Part shown: positions 36,189 through 43,186 of the stretch, one piece after another
How the letters are laid out: every line of letters starts with the position of its first letter
Numbering within the stretch: position 1 is the first letter of the stretch
Assembly: GCF_000382885.1 (NCBI RefSeq)
Contig: NZ_CAVK010000247.1
Span: 1-43,186 of the forward strand
Direction: 5' to 3'
Source of the DNA: Sphingobium indicum BiD32
GTDB lineage: Bacteria > Pseudomonadota > Alphaproteobacteria > Sphingomonadales > Sphingomonadaceae
DNA: 43,186 nucleotides
Position numbers and translations under genes: made by a program
The notes under the pieces: model-generated
Databases searched by the model: none
What the model saw: the letters and a program-made list of their open reading frames with translations, nothing else
Told to the model about the DNA's origin: nothing

Positions 36189-37832
36189 ATGACCCGCGCT
36201 TTTCTGGCTCTGAGCCTTCTCGCCCTTCCTGCTCACGCCCAGACCGTGGCGCCGCAGCAGCTCGAACAATCGGTCCGGGTTCTGGCGTCGGACCTGTTCG
36301 AGGGGCGCGCGCCCGGTACGGTGGGAGAGGAGCGGACGATCGGCTATCTGGTCGGCCGCTTTCAGGCGCTGGGGCTGGAGCCGGGTGGTCCGGATGGTCA
36401 ATGGGTGCAGAGCGTGCCCTTGCTGCACACAAGGCTGGGAAGCGCGGGGACGCTTGGCGTTTCGCAGGGGGGCGCTACGACGCCTTGGACCGTGGGCAGG
36501 CATGTCTATCTCTCCACTCTCCAGCCCAAAGACAAGGTGGCGATCAGCGCCGCGCCAATGGTGTTTGTCGGCTATGGCGTTTCCGCCCCGGAACGCGGCT
36601 GGGATGATTTCAAGGGCGTGGACCTGAAGAGCAAGGTCGCCGTCTTTCTGATCAACGATCCGGATTTCGAGGCGGCCAGGGGCGACGATGCGGTCGGCAA
36701 ATTTGGCGGGCGGACCATGACCTATTATGGCCGCTGGACCTACAAATTTGAGGAAGCGGCCCGGCGCGGGGCGATCGGTGCGCTGATCGTGCATGATATG
36801 GCGGGCGCTGGCTATGGCTGGAATGTGGTGATCAGTCCGGGCGGCGAGAATTACGATCTGGTGCGTGCGCCCGACAAGGTGACCAGCCTCCAGTTGCAGG
36901 GCTGGATAGAGGGCGGCGCGGCGGCCACGCTGTTTTCGGGCGCGGGTCTGGATTTGAACGCGCTGCGCAAGCAGGCGCGGTCGAAGCATTTTCGTGCGGT
37001 GGAGTTGAAGGGGGCCAGCTTCTCCGCTGATTTCCCGGTGACGCAGGACGTGGTCAAAAGCGCCAACGTGCTGGCGCGCATCCCCGGTGCGACACGGCCT
37101 GATGAAACGGTGATGTATGGCGCGCATTGGGACGCCTATGGCAAGGGCGCGCCCGACGCGCAGGGGCGCATATATCGCGCCGGGGCCAATGATGACGCGC
37201 TGGGCATTGCCGGGCTGTTCGAGATCGCCCGCGCGTTCAAGGCTGGCCCGGCGCCCGACCGGTCCGTCCTGTTCGCGGCCTGGACTGCCGAGGAGCGCGG
37301 GTTGCTGGGGTCCGAACATTATGCCCAGAACCCGGTCTGGCCATTGGACAAGACCGTCGCCAACCTGACCCTCGACATTCTCCAGACCGCTGGCAAGGCG
37401 AAGGATGTCATTCTGGTCGGCAAGGGGCAAGGGACGCTGGAGGATGATCTGGCCAGGGCCGCCGCCACGCAGGGCCGGGTCGTGACACCCGAAAGCCTGC
37501 CTGAGCGCGGGCTATTCTATCGCGCCGATCATTTTTCCATGGCCAAGCGCGGCGTGCCGGTGCTGCTGATGATGGGCATTGCGGGCGCGTCCGATCTGGT
37601 CGAGGGTGGGCGTGTTGCCGGGCAGGCGTGGGTCGATGCCTATACCGGCCAATGCTACCATCAGGCCTGCGACGCGATCGACGCGACATGGAAGCTGGAT
37701 GGCGCGGCGCAGGATGTGGCGCTGATGCTGGATATTGGCCATGACCTCGCCACATCGACCCGCTGGCCGCAATGGAAGGCGGGTTCGGAGTTCAAGGCGG
37801 TGCGGGACGCGAGCGCGGCGGCGCGGCCATGA
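36189..37832 (+). CDS. Exported M28 family zinc aminopeptidase
   Basis: The 547-residue protein starts with a signal peptide (MTRAFLALSLLALPAHAQ). A PA-like insert (about residues 105-225: MVFVGYGVSAPERGWDDFKGVDLKSKVAV) precedes the M28 catalytic core. The core shows zinc and catalytic residues in VMYGAHWDAYG, GANDDALGIAGLFEIAR, WTAEERGLLGSEHY and the final zinc His in CYHQACD. It should remove N-terminal amino acids from peptides in the periplasm or outside the cell. It lies near a peptide transporter gene (POT), which could take up the products; that link is inference. Confidence 0.92.
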   Translation: MTRAFLALSLLALPAHAQTVAPQQLEQSVRVLASDLFEGRAPGTVGEERTIGYLVGRFQALGLEPGGPDGQWVQSVPLLHTRLGSAGTLGVSQGGATTPWTVGRHVYLSTLQPKDKVAISAAPMVFVGYGVSAPERGWDDFKGVDLKSKVAVFLINDPDFEAARGDDAVGKFGGRTMTYYGRWTYKFEEAARRGAIGALIVHDMAGAGYGWNVVISPGGENYDLVRAPDKVTSLQLQGWIEGGAAATLFSGAGLDLNALRKQARSKHFRAVELKGASFSADFPVTQDVVKSANVLARIPGATRPDETVMYGAHWDAYGKGAPDAQGRIYRAGANDDALGIAGLFEIARAFKAGPAPDRSVLFAAWTAEERGLLGSEHYAQNPVWPLDKTVANLTLDILQTAGKAKDVILVGKGQGTLEDDLARAAATQGRVVTPESLPERGLFYRADHFSMAKRGVPVLLMMGIAGASDLVEGGRVAGQAWVDAYTGQCYHQACDAIDATWKLDGAAQDVALMLDIGHDLATSTRWPQWKAGSEFKAVRDASAAARP

Positions 37833-37845
37833 GGGGCGTGATTGT

Positions 37846-39204
37846 TCAACGCAGCCGGTAGAGGGCGGCACCGTGCGACGGCAGCATCGCCGATATGCGC
37901 TCCGCCTGTCGTGGCAGTGCCTTGCCCTCCCACAGGTCGCGCACGGCGACCGGGCCGCTGATCCCCAGGTCGCGCAATCTGACGCCGACGTCGCGCGGTT
38001 TGTCGCCGGTGTTGAACAGCGCGACATAGCGATCGGTGCCGCCGTCCGCCCAGGCCGACCAGATGCGGACCCCGTCCTCGACGAAATGCGGGCAATTGCC
38101 GTGGCTGGCCTGATTGACGGCCAGCACGTCGCGATTGGTCAACAGCGCCAATGTGGCGTCATCCAGGTGCCGCAAATCCCCGCCCATGATCAGTGGCGAG
38201 CGGGCGATCGCCCATAGCGTCATCAATGTGCGCTGTTCGTCCGGCGTGAAGCGCGTGTCCCGCTCCCCAAGCGCCAGTCGGCCCAAGGGCAGCATGTCGG
38301 CATCGGGCCAACTGCCTGGACCACGATAGGGCGTCCAATTTTCCAGCCGGGTGAATTGCGCGTCGAGCATCGCCCAATCATCCCAGAAATCGTCGGAGAT
38401 GCGCCACATTTGCGCGAAGCGGCGCACATGGTCGCCGCGGATCACCGGGGTTTCGCCCGGTGAGAGGCTGAGGATGATCGGCCGTCCGGTTGCCAGAATC
38501 GCCTTATGCGCGGCCTCGATCTCTGCGGCATGGGCGTCATAGGGGCGGCTCATATCGTCCATCTTGACGAAATCGACGCCCCAATCGGCGTAGAGGCGGA
38601 AGATGCTGTCATAATAGGCCTGTGCGCCAGGCCGTGCCATGTCGACGCCAAACATATCGGGATTCCACGAACAGATGCTGGTCCGGTCGGCGATATCGGC
38701 CGCGTGGTAGGGCGTTCCCAGGATCGGCAGATTTTGCTCGACCGCTGCGCGTGGGATGCCCCGCATGACGTGGATGCCGAACTTCAGTCCCAATAAGTGC
38801 ATTGCCTTCGCCAGCGGCGCAAAGCCGCTGTCGTGGGCGCTGGACGGAAAACGGTTGGGCGCGGGTATCATGCGTCCATAGGCATCCATCGCGGGTTTGG
38901 GTTTGGCGTTGTAGGTGTAACTGGACGCTTCGGGTTCATACCATTGGATATCGACGGTGAAGATGTCGTAGCCGAAAGGGAGCAGCTTTTCGGCCATGAT
39001 CGTGGCTGTTTCGCGCGCCTGCGCTTCGGTGATGGTCGTGGCGAAACTGTTCCAGCTGTTCCAGCCCATCGGCGGGCGCGGGGCCAGCACCTGATCCCGT
39101 CGCTGTGGCGCGGCGTTCGCGGGCGCGGTGACAGCGCCAGCGAGGCCCGTCACGCCTGCGGTCAACAGGTTGCGGCGGCTGGCTTTCCAATTGAGCATGT
39201 TCAT
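37846..39204 (-). CDS. Tat-exported glycoside hydrolase family 27 (alpha-galactosidase-like)
   Basis: The 452-residue enzyme has a twin-arginine signal (ASRRNLLTAGVTGLAGAV) with a cleavage site near AAPANAA. A GH27 barrel follows, with PPMGWNSWNSF, the nucleophile region VDFVKMDDMS (D216) and the acid/base region WRISDDFWDDW (D271 or D272). A C-terminal beta-sandwich ends in LPSHGAALYRL. Alpha-galactosidase is the commonest activity in GH27, but alpha-N-acetylgalactosaminidase and beta-L-arabinopyranosidase also occur. It converges on the M28 gene with a 13-base gap. No sugar transport genes are adjacent. Confidence 0.9.
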   Translation of the reverse strand: MNMLNWKASRRNLLTAGVTGLAGAVTAPANAAPQRRDQVLAPRPPMGWNSWNSFATTITEAQARETATIMAEKLLPFGYDIFTVDIQWYEPEASSYTYNAKPKPAMDAYGRMIPAPNRFPSSAHDSGFAPLAKAMHLLGLKFGIHVMRGIPRAAVEQNLPILGTPYHAADIADRTSICSWNPDMFGVDMARPGAQAYYDSIFRLYADWGVDFVKMDDMSRPYDAHAAEIEAAHKAILATGRPIILSLSPGETPVIRGDHVRRFAQMWRISDDFWDDWAMLDAQFTRLENWTPYRGPGSWPDADMLPLGRLALGERDTRFTPDEQRTLMTLWAIARSPLIMGGDLRHLDDATLALLTNRDVLAVNQASHGNCPHFVEDGVRIWSAWADGGTDRYVALFNTGDKPRDVGVRLRDLGISGPVAVRDLWEGKALPRQAERISAMLPSHGAALYRLR

Positions 39205-39209
39205 TTGTA

Positions 39210-39262
39210 GGAGTTAATGCGAAATCGGCGGCAAGATCAAGGCAGGTTTATGTTTTAACTCC
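39210..39262. promoter_or_regulatory. Inverted repeat in the GH27 promoter region
   Basis: GGAGTTAA (39210-39217) and TTAACTCC (39255-39262) are perfect 8-bp inverted copies separated by 37 bases, directly upstream of the GH27 start on the minus strand. They could be two half-sites of a repressor. Confidence 0.3.
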
Positions 39263-39289
39263 GGCCAGCCATTACCGGTGGCGGGCAAA

Positions 39290-39970
39290 TCAGGCCATCA
39301 TGTCGCGGTCCAGCATGGCGAAGGCCCGGACGGGAAATGTCCCCATGCCCATAATCTTGGGCGGTACGGCGCTAAAGGCAAATCCGGCCTCCGGCAATGC
39401 GGCCAGATTGGTCATATGTTCGCAAATCAGGACGCCTGCGCCCAACAGCGTGCGGTGCACCGGGCGACCACAACCGGGGCGGGTATCGTCGATATTGTGA
39501 CTGTCGATCCCGACCAGCCGCGCGCCGCGATCCGCCAGGAGGCAGGCGGCACTCTCCGTCAGGAACGGATGTTCATCGAAATAAGCCGGTGTGCGCCAAT
39601 GCCGGTCCCAGCCCGTGTGGATCAGCACGGCCTTGCCGTTCACGTCCAGTCCGTCCAGATCCGCGGCATCGGTTGCCAGCCCCACTGTCTCGAACGGTCG
39701 CCTGACCAGGATGGCGGGCAGGCTGGCCAGCCGGTCGAGCGCCAGCATCGACAGATCGTCGCCATCCTCGAAACGGTGAAATGGGGCATCCAGATAGGTG
39801 CCGGTGTTCGACACCATGTCGATCCGTCCCATCTGAAAGGCGCTGCCATCGGCATAGGTGGCGCGCGATTGCTCCCTTGTCCAGTAATCGCAGATATGCG
39901 GTGCAGCCACGCCCTTATAGGTCGGCATCCCATGCTCGATTGCATGGCTGAGGTCGATGAAGCGGGTCAT
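39290..39970 (-). CDS. Cyclase family protein (kynurenine formamidase-like hydrolase)
   Basis: A 226-residue metal-dependent hydrolase of the cyclase/KynB fold: RFIDLSHAIEHGMPTY at the start, AVLIHTGWDRHW, and LVGIDSHNIDD. The family motif HxGTHxDxPxH appears as NTGTYLDAPFH, so the first His is Asn and the second is Tyr. The N/Y variant may bind metal differently, so the reaction should not be assumed to be formamidase. ATG 39970 overlaps the stop of the upstream membrane protein gene (ATGA), which couples the two. No kynurenine pathway genes are adjacent. Confidence 0.85.
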   Translation of the reverse strand: MTRFIDLSHAIEHGMPTYKGVAAPHICDYWTREQSRATYADGSAFQMGRIDMVSNTGTYLDAPFHRFEDGDDLSMLALDRLASLPAILVRRPFETVGLATDAADLDGLDVNGKAVLIHTGWDRHWRTPAYFDEHPFLTESAACLLADRGARLVGIDSHNIDDTRPGCGRPVHRTLLGAGVLICEHMTNLAALPEAGFAFSAVPPKIMGMGTFPVRAFAMLDRDMMA

Positions 39971-40221
39971 GCGGGCGAAACTTTCCGGCGGGCGATGCGC
40001 CACAAAGCGACGAAGCCGATTCCGCTCCAGATGATGTTGAGGACCATCGAGGGGATTGCCCCGTGCCACCAAGTGTTGAGCACGAAAAAGGCAGCGCCCA
40101 GCGCGTTCATGCCCTGAAAGGCCCATGATCCGCCTGTCAGCCGTCCGCTGGATACCCCCAAATAGGCAGCCAGAACCAGCAACGCGCCGGTCCAGCCTAT
40201 GACTTCGACGAACAACGCCAA
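39967..40221 (-). CDS. Small membrane protein (CBU_0592-like)
   Basis: About 84 residues with three hydrophobic helices: VEVIGWTGALLVLAAYLGV, GSWAFQGMNALGAAFFVLNTWW and IPSMVLNIIWSGIGFVALW. The layout resembles the CBU_0592 group of small membrane proteins of unknown function. I chose TTG at 40221, which follows GGAGGA by 6 bases. The only upstream ATG (40257) lies in the loop of the acnA terminator hairpin and is unlikely to be used. Its stop overlaps the start of the cyclase gene, so they form one unit. Confidence 0.7.
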   Translation of the reverse strand: MALFVEVIGWTGALLVLAAYLGVSSGRLTGGSWAFQGMNALGAAFFVLNTWWHGAIPSMVLNIIWSGIGFVALWRIARRKVSPA

Positions 40222-40240
40222 CGGCAGTCCTCCAGCCAGG

Positions 40241-40274
40241 AAAAAGGCTCCCTCCATGTGGGAGGGAGCCTTTC
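40241..40274 (-). terminator. Rho-independent terminator after acnA
   Basis: On the minus strand AAGGCTCCCTCCC and GGGAGGGAGCCTT form a long stem with a very short loop, followed by five T residues. It lies 27 bases past the acnA stop. Confidence 0.93.
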
Positions 40275-40300
40275 AACTCTTACGCCAGTGCGTCAGTCGA

Positions 40301-42970
40301 TCAAGCGGCCAGCTTGCGCAGCACATATTGGAGGATGCCGCCGTTCAGGAAATATTCCAGCTCGTTGATCGTGTCGATCCGGCAGAGGGCGGTGAAGGTG
40401 AAGGTTGAGCCGTCGGCGCGCTTGACGATCACGTCCACATCCTGACGGGGCTTGAGGCCCGCGACATTCTGGATCGTGAAGCTTTCGTCGCCGGTCAGGC
40501 CGAGCGTGTCGCGCGTGTCGCCATTTTTGAACTGGAGCGGGAGCACGCCCATGCCGACCAGGTTCGAGCGGTGGATGCGCTCGAAGCTTTCAACGATGAC
40601 CGCGCGGACGCCGAGCAGGTTGGTGCCCTTGGCCGCCCAGTCGCGCGAGGAGCCAGTGCCATATTCCTTGCCGCCGATGACGACCAGCGGGGTGCCGTCG
40701 GCCTTGTGCTTCATCGCCGCGTCATAGATCGGCAGGGTTTCGCCCTTGTAGCTGGTCATGCCGCCTTCGACGCCGTCGAGCATCAAATTCTTGATGCGGA
40801 TATTGGCGAAGGTGCCGCGCATCATGACTTCATGATGGCCGCGCCGTGCGCCGTAGCTGTTATAATCGGCCTGCGCGACCTGATGTTCGGATAGCCACCT
40901 GCCCGCGGGCGAGGACGCCTTGATGGAGCCGGCGGGCGAGATGTGGTCTGTGGTGATGGAGTCGCCGAAGATCGCCAATGGTTTTGCTTCGATGATGTCG
41001 GTGACCGGTGCAGGCGTCATGCTCAGCCCTTCAAAATAGGGCGGGTTGGCAACATAGGTGGAGCCTGCTCGCCATTTGTAGGTGTCGCTGCCCGTCACGT
41101 CGATCGCCTGCCAATGGGCGTCGCCCTTGTAGACATTGGCGTAGCGTGCCTGGAACATGGCGCGGTCCATGCAGCCCGCCATGGTCGAGGCGACCTCGTC
41201 ATTGGTCGGCCATATGTCCTTGAGATAAACGTCATTGCCCGCGCTGCTGACGCCGATGGGCGTGGTGATGAAATCCTCGATCACCGTGCCCTTGAGGGCG
41301 TAGGCGACGACAAGTGGCGGGCTGGCGAGGAAGTTGGCGCGCACGTCGGGCGACACGCGGCCTTCAAAGTTGCGGTTGCCGGAGATGACGGCAGCGGCGA
41401 CCAGGCCGTTGTCGTTGATCGCTGCGCTGATCGGTGGCGCCAGCGGGCCGCTATTGCCGATGCAGGTGGTGCAACCATAGCCGACCAGATTGAAGCCGAT
41501 TGCGTCGAGGTGCGATTGGAGACCGGCGCGCTCCAGATAGTCGGTCACGACCTGGCTGCCGGGTGCGAGCGAGGTTTTGACCCAGGGCTTGGGTTTGAGG
41601 CCGAGTTCGTTCGCTTTTTTGGCGACGAGACCGGCAGCGACCATGACGCCGGGGTTGGACGTGTTGGTGCAGCTGGTGATCGCGGCGATGGTGACATCGC
41701 CGTCGCCAATGTCGAAATCCTTGCCCGCTACGGGTACGCGCTGCTGCGCTTTCTTGTACGTGTTGACGAGGTCGGCGTTGAACACGTCATCGACTTTCGG
41801 CAGCGAGACGCGGTCCTGCGGGCGCTTGGGACCGGCCAGGCTGGGGACGACGGTGGCAAGGTCCAGTTCCAGCGTGTCGGTGAATATAAGGTCGGCCGAC
41901 GGGTCGATCCAGAAGCCCTGTTCCTTGGCATAGGCTTCGACCAGCGCGAGATTATCGTCGCTGCGGCCGGTCAGGCGCATATAGTCGAGCGTCTTGTCAT
42001 CAATGCCGAAAAAGCCGCAGGTCGCGCCATATTCGGGCGCCATATTGGCGAGCGTTGCGCGGTCGGCGAGGCTGAGCGAGGCGAGGCCGGGGCCGAAATA
42101 TTCGACGAAGCGGCCGACGACGCCCTTCTTGCGCAGCATTTCGGTGCAGGTGAGGACCAGATCGGTGGCGGTCACGCCTTCCTTCAGTTCGCCGATCATC
42201 TTGAAGCCGACGACTTCGGGGATCAGCATGGAGACGGGCTGGCCCAGCATCGCCGCTTCCGCCTCGATCCCGCCGACGCCCCAGCCCAGTACGCCGAGGC
42301 CGTTGATCATGGTGGTGTGGCTGTCCGTGCCGACACAGGTGTCAGGATAGGCGACCATGTTGCCGTCAGCATCGACCGAGGACCAGACGGCCTGCGCGAT
42401 ATTTTCCAGATTCACCTGATGGCAGATGCCGGTGCCGGGGGGGACGGCGTAGAAATTGGCGAGGGACTTGCTGCCCCATTTCAGAAAGTCGTAGCGCTCC
42501 ATATTGCGCTGATATTCGATTTCGACATTCTGCTCGAACGCCCTGGGCGTACCGAATTCATCGACCATGACGCTATGGTCGATGACGAGATGGACGGGCA
42601 CCTGCGGGTTGATCTTGCTGGCGTCGGCACCCAGCGCGTTCATCGCGTCGCGCATGGCGGCCAGATCGACCACGCAGGGAACGCCGGTGAAATCCTGAAG
42701 CAGCACACGGGCGGGGCGATACTGGATTTCGCGCTCCGCCTTGCCCCGGTCATTCTGCCAGTCGACGATCGCCTTTATGTCCTCCACCGTGACGGTGACG
42801 CCATCTTCAAATCGGAGCAGGTTTTCGAGCAGCACCTTCATCGAGAAGGGGAGGCGCGACACATCGCCCAGCTTTGCCGCGGCCTTCTTGAGCGAATAGA
42901 AGCCGATATCCTTGCCATTGACATGCAATATGTCGCGCGTGCCCAGCGTGTCCTGTCCGATGGCGGTCAT
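40301..42970 (-). CDS. acnA: Aconitate hydratase AcnA
   Basis: Aconitase interconverts citrate and isocitrate in the TCA cycle using a [4Fe-4S] cluster. The 889 residues match AcnA/IRP1-type enzymes: DFTGVPCVVDLAAMRDA, DHSVMVDEFG, PDTCVGTDSHTTMINGLGVLGWGVGG, and cluster cysteines in ITSCTNTSNP and GYGCTTCIGNSGPL. The C-terminal swivel domain has GDSITTDHISPAGSIK and GKEYGTGSSRDWAAKGT. The ATG at 42970 follows GAGGAG by 9 bases; the longer frame to 43027 is rejected. It ends in a strong terminator. Confidence 0.98.
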   Translation of the reverse strand: MTAIGQDTLGTRDILHVNGKDIGFYSLKKAAAKLGDVSRLPFSMKVLLENLLRFEDGVTVTVEDIKAIVDWQNDRGKAEREIQYRPARVLLQDFTGVPCVVDLAAMRDAMNALGADASKINPQVPVHLVIDHSVMVDEFGTPRAFEQNVEIEYQRNMERYDFLKWGSKSLANFYAVPPGTGICHQVNLENIAQAVWSSVDADGNMVAYPDTCVGTDSHTTMINGLGVLGWGVGGIEAEAAMLGQPVSMLIPEVVGFKMIGELKEGVTATDLVLTCTEMLRKKGVVGRFVEYFGPGLASLSLADRATLANMAPEYGATCGFFGIDDKTLDYMRLTGRSDDNLALVEAYAKEQGFWIDPSADLIFTDTLELDLATVVPSLAGPKRPQDRVSLPKVDDVFNADLVNTYKKAQQRVPVAGKDFDIGDGDVTIAAITSCTNTSNPGVMVAAGLVAKKANELGLKPKPWVKTSLAPGSQVVTDYLERAGLQSHLDAIGFNLVGYGCTTCIGNSGPLAPPISAAINDNGLVAAAVISGNRNFEGRVSPDVRANFLASPPLVVAYALKGTVIEDFITTPIGVSSAGNDVYLKDIWPTNDEVASTMAGCMDRAMFQARYANVYKGDAHWQAIDVTGSDTYKWRAGSTYVANPPYFEGLSMTPAPVTDIIEAKPLAIFGDSITTDHISPAGSIKASSPAGRWLSEHQVAQADYNSYGARRGHHEVMMRGTFANIRIKNLMLDGVEGGMTSYKGETLPIYDAAMKHKADGTPLVVIGGKEYGTGSSRDWAAKGTNLLGVRAVIVESFERIHRSNLVGMGVLPLQFKNGDTRDTLGLTGDESFTIQNVAGLKPRQDVDVIVKRADGSTFTFTALCRIDTINELEYFLNGGILQYVLRKLAA

Positions 42971-43157
42971 GAATGTGCGTCTCCTCGCAATAGCTTCGGC
43001 CCCATCGAGCGATAACGCATGAATCATGGGTCGAAGCAGCTATGTCCCGTTGTAGCAGGGAGATAGGCATTGCGGGCGGCAAATCAATTGCCGGGGCGGT
43101 GAGGCTGTCGCCGGGGGACTGCCGAGTGCGGCGTCGTTGGCGTGTCGAGCAAAGCCA

Positions 43158-43186
43158 ATTCTCCCCTTGTAGGGGAGGTGGCTGGC
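43158..43186. repeat. C-rich palindromic repeat, cut by the window edge
   Basis: CTCCCC-TTGTA-GGGGAG followed by GTGGC is the start of a repeat of the same family as 10089-10190. The rest lies outside the window. The stretch 42971-43157 upstream of acnA otherwise shows nothing recognisable beyond the ribosome binding site. Confidence 0.6.

Noticed and set aside
40943..43015. 690-codon plus-strand frame across acnA
   Set aside because: Antisense shadow of acnA with repetitive Asp/Gly/Ala translation.

Overview
This 43 kb window comes from the chromosome of a GC-rich alphaproteobacterium, most likely a member of the Sphingomonadaceae (Sphingobium/Sphingomonas-like). Three things point there: the general stress response genes nepR, phyR and ecfG with a PhyP-like kinase; a PEP-CTERM (EpsB/PrsK/PrsR/TPR) exopolysaccharide-regulation operon; and several C-rich or TTCG-rich palindromic intergenic repeats of the kind common in sphingomonad genomes. 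I see no tRNA, rRNA, CRISPR array, insertion sequence, phage gene or origin. Gene density is high and most of the content is core chromosome.

Layout. 1-3.4 kb: end of truB, rpsO and pnp, with a terminator, a repeat element and a heavily folded leader between rpsO and pnp. 3.5-10.1 kb: an HRxxN-type membrane histidine kinase, bamD, recN, a Tat-exported monooxygenase-like protein, an AT-richer orphan membrane protein and ligA. 10.2-14.7 kb: a YghU-type glutathione transferase, a universal stress protein, groES-groEL behind a CIRCE operator, and a GNAT acetyltransferase. 14.8-17.8 kb: a six-TM GGDEF-EAL protein convergent with an RpfF-type DSF synthase. 18.0-19.4 kb: a possible 59-residue protein and tgt.

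19.4-23.6 kb is the general stress response island. A nepR-phyP operon diverges from phyR, which is followed by a 43-residue membrane microprotein, ecfG and an 86-residue membrane-anchored, LEA-like protein. Three sites match the EcfG promoter pattern (GGAAC, 16-17 bp, CGTT or a near match): upstream of nepR, of the microprotein and of the 86-residue protein. PhyR-P should titrate NepR and release EcfG, which would then raise its own expression, that of its inhibitor and that of effectors. PhyP has lost the ATP-binding residues of its catalytic domain, consistent with a phosphatase role. A 12-bp perfect inverted repeat straddles the second promoter, placed so that only read-through transcripts would hide the ribosome binding site of the microprotein.

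23.6-31.3 kb: a secreted protein of unknown function, then the tightly overlapping epsB-prsK-prsR-TPR operon, which looks like sensor control of exopolysaccharide/PEP-CTERM export. No exosortase lies in the window. 31.3-40.3 kb: a mixture of metabolic genes: GntR regulator, nitroreductase, POT peptide transporter, intracellular PHA depolymerase, glutathione transferase, M28 peptidase, Tat-exported GH27 glycosidase, a cyclase-family hydrolase and a small membrane protein. 40.3-43.0 kb: acnA (aconitase).

The observations most worth a second look are the RpfF/GGDEF-EAL pair (a possible DSF to c-di-GMP circuit without RpfC/RpfG), the promoter-straddling hairpin and microprotein between phyR and ecfG, and the multi-hairpin pnp leader.
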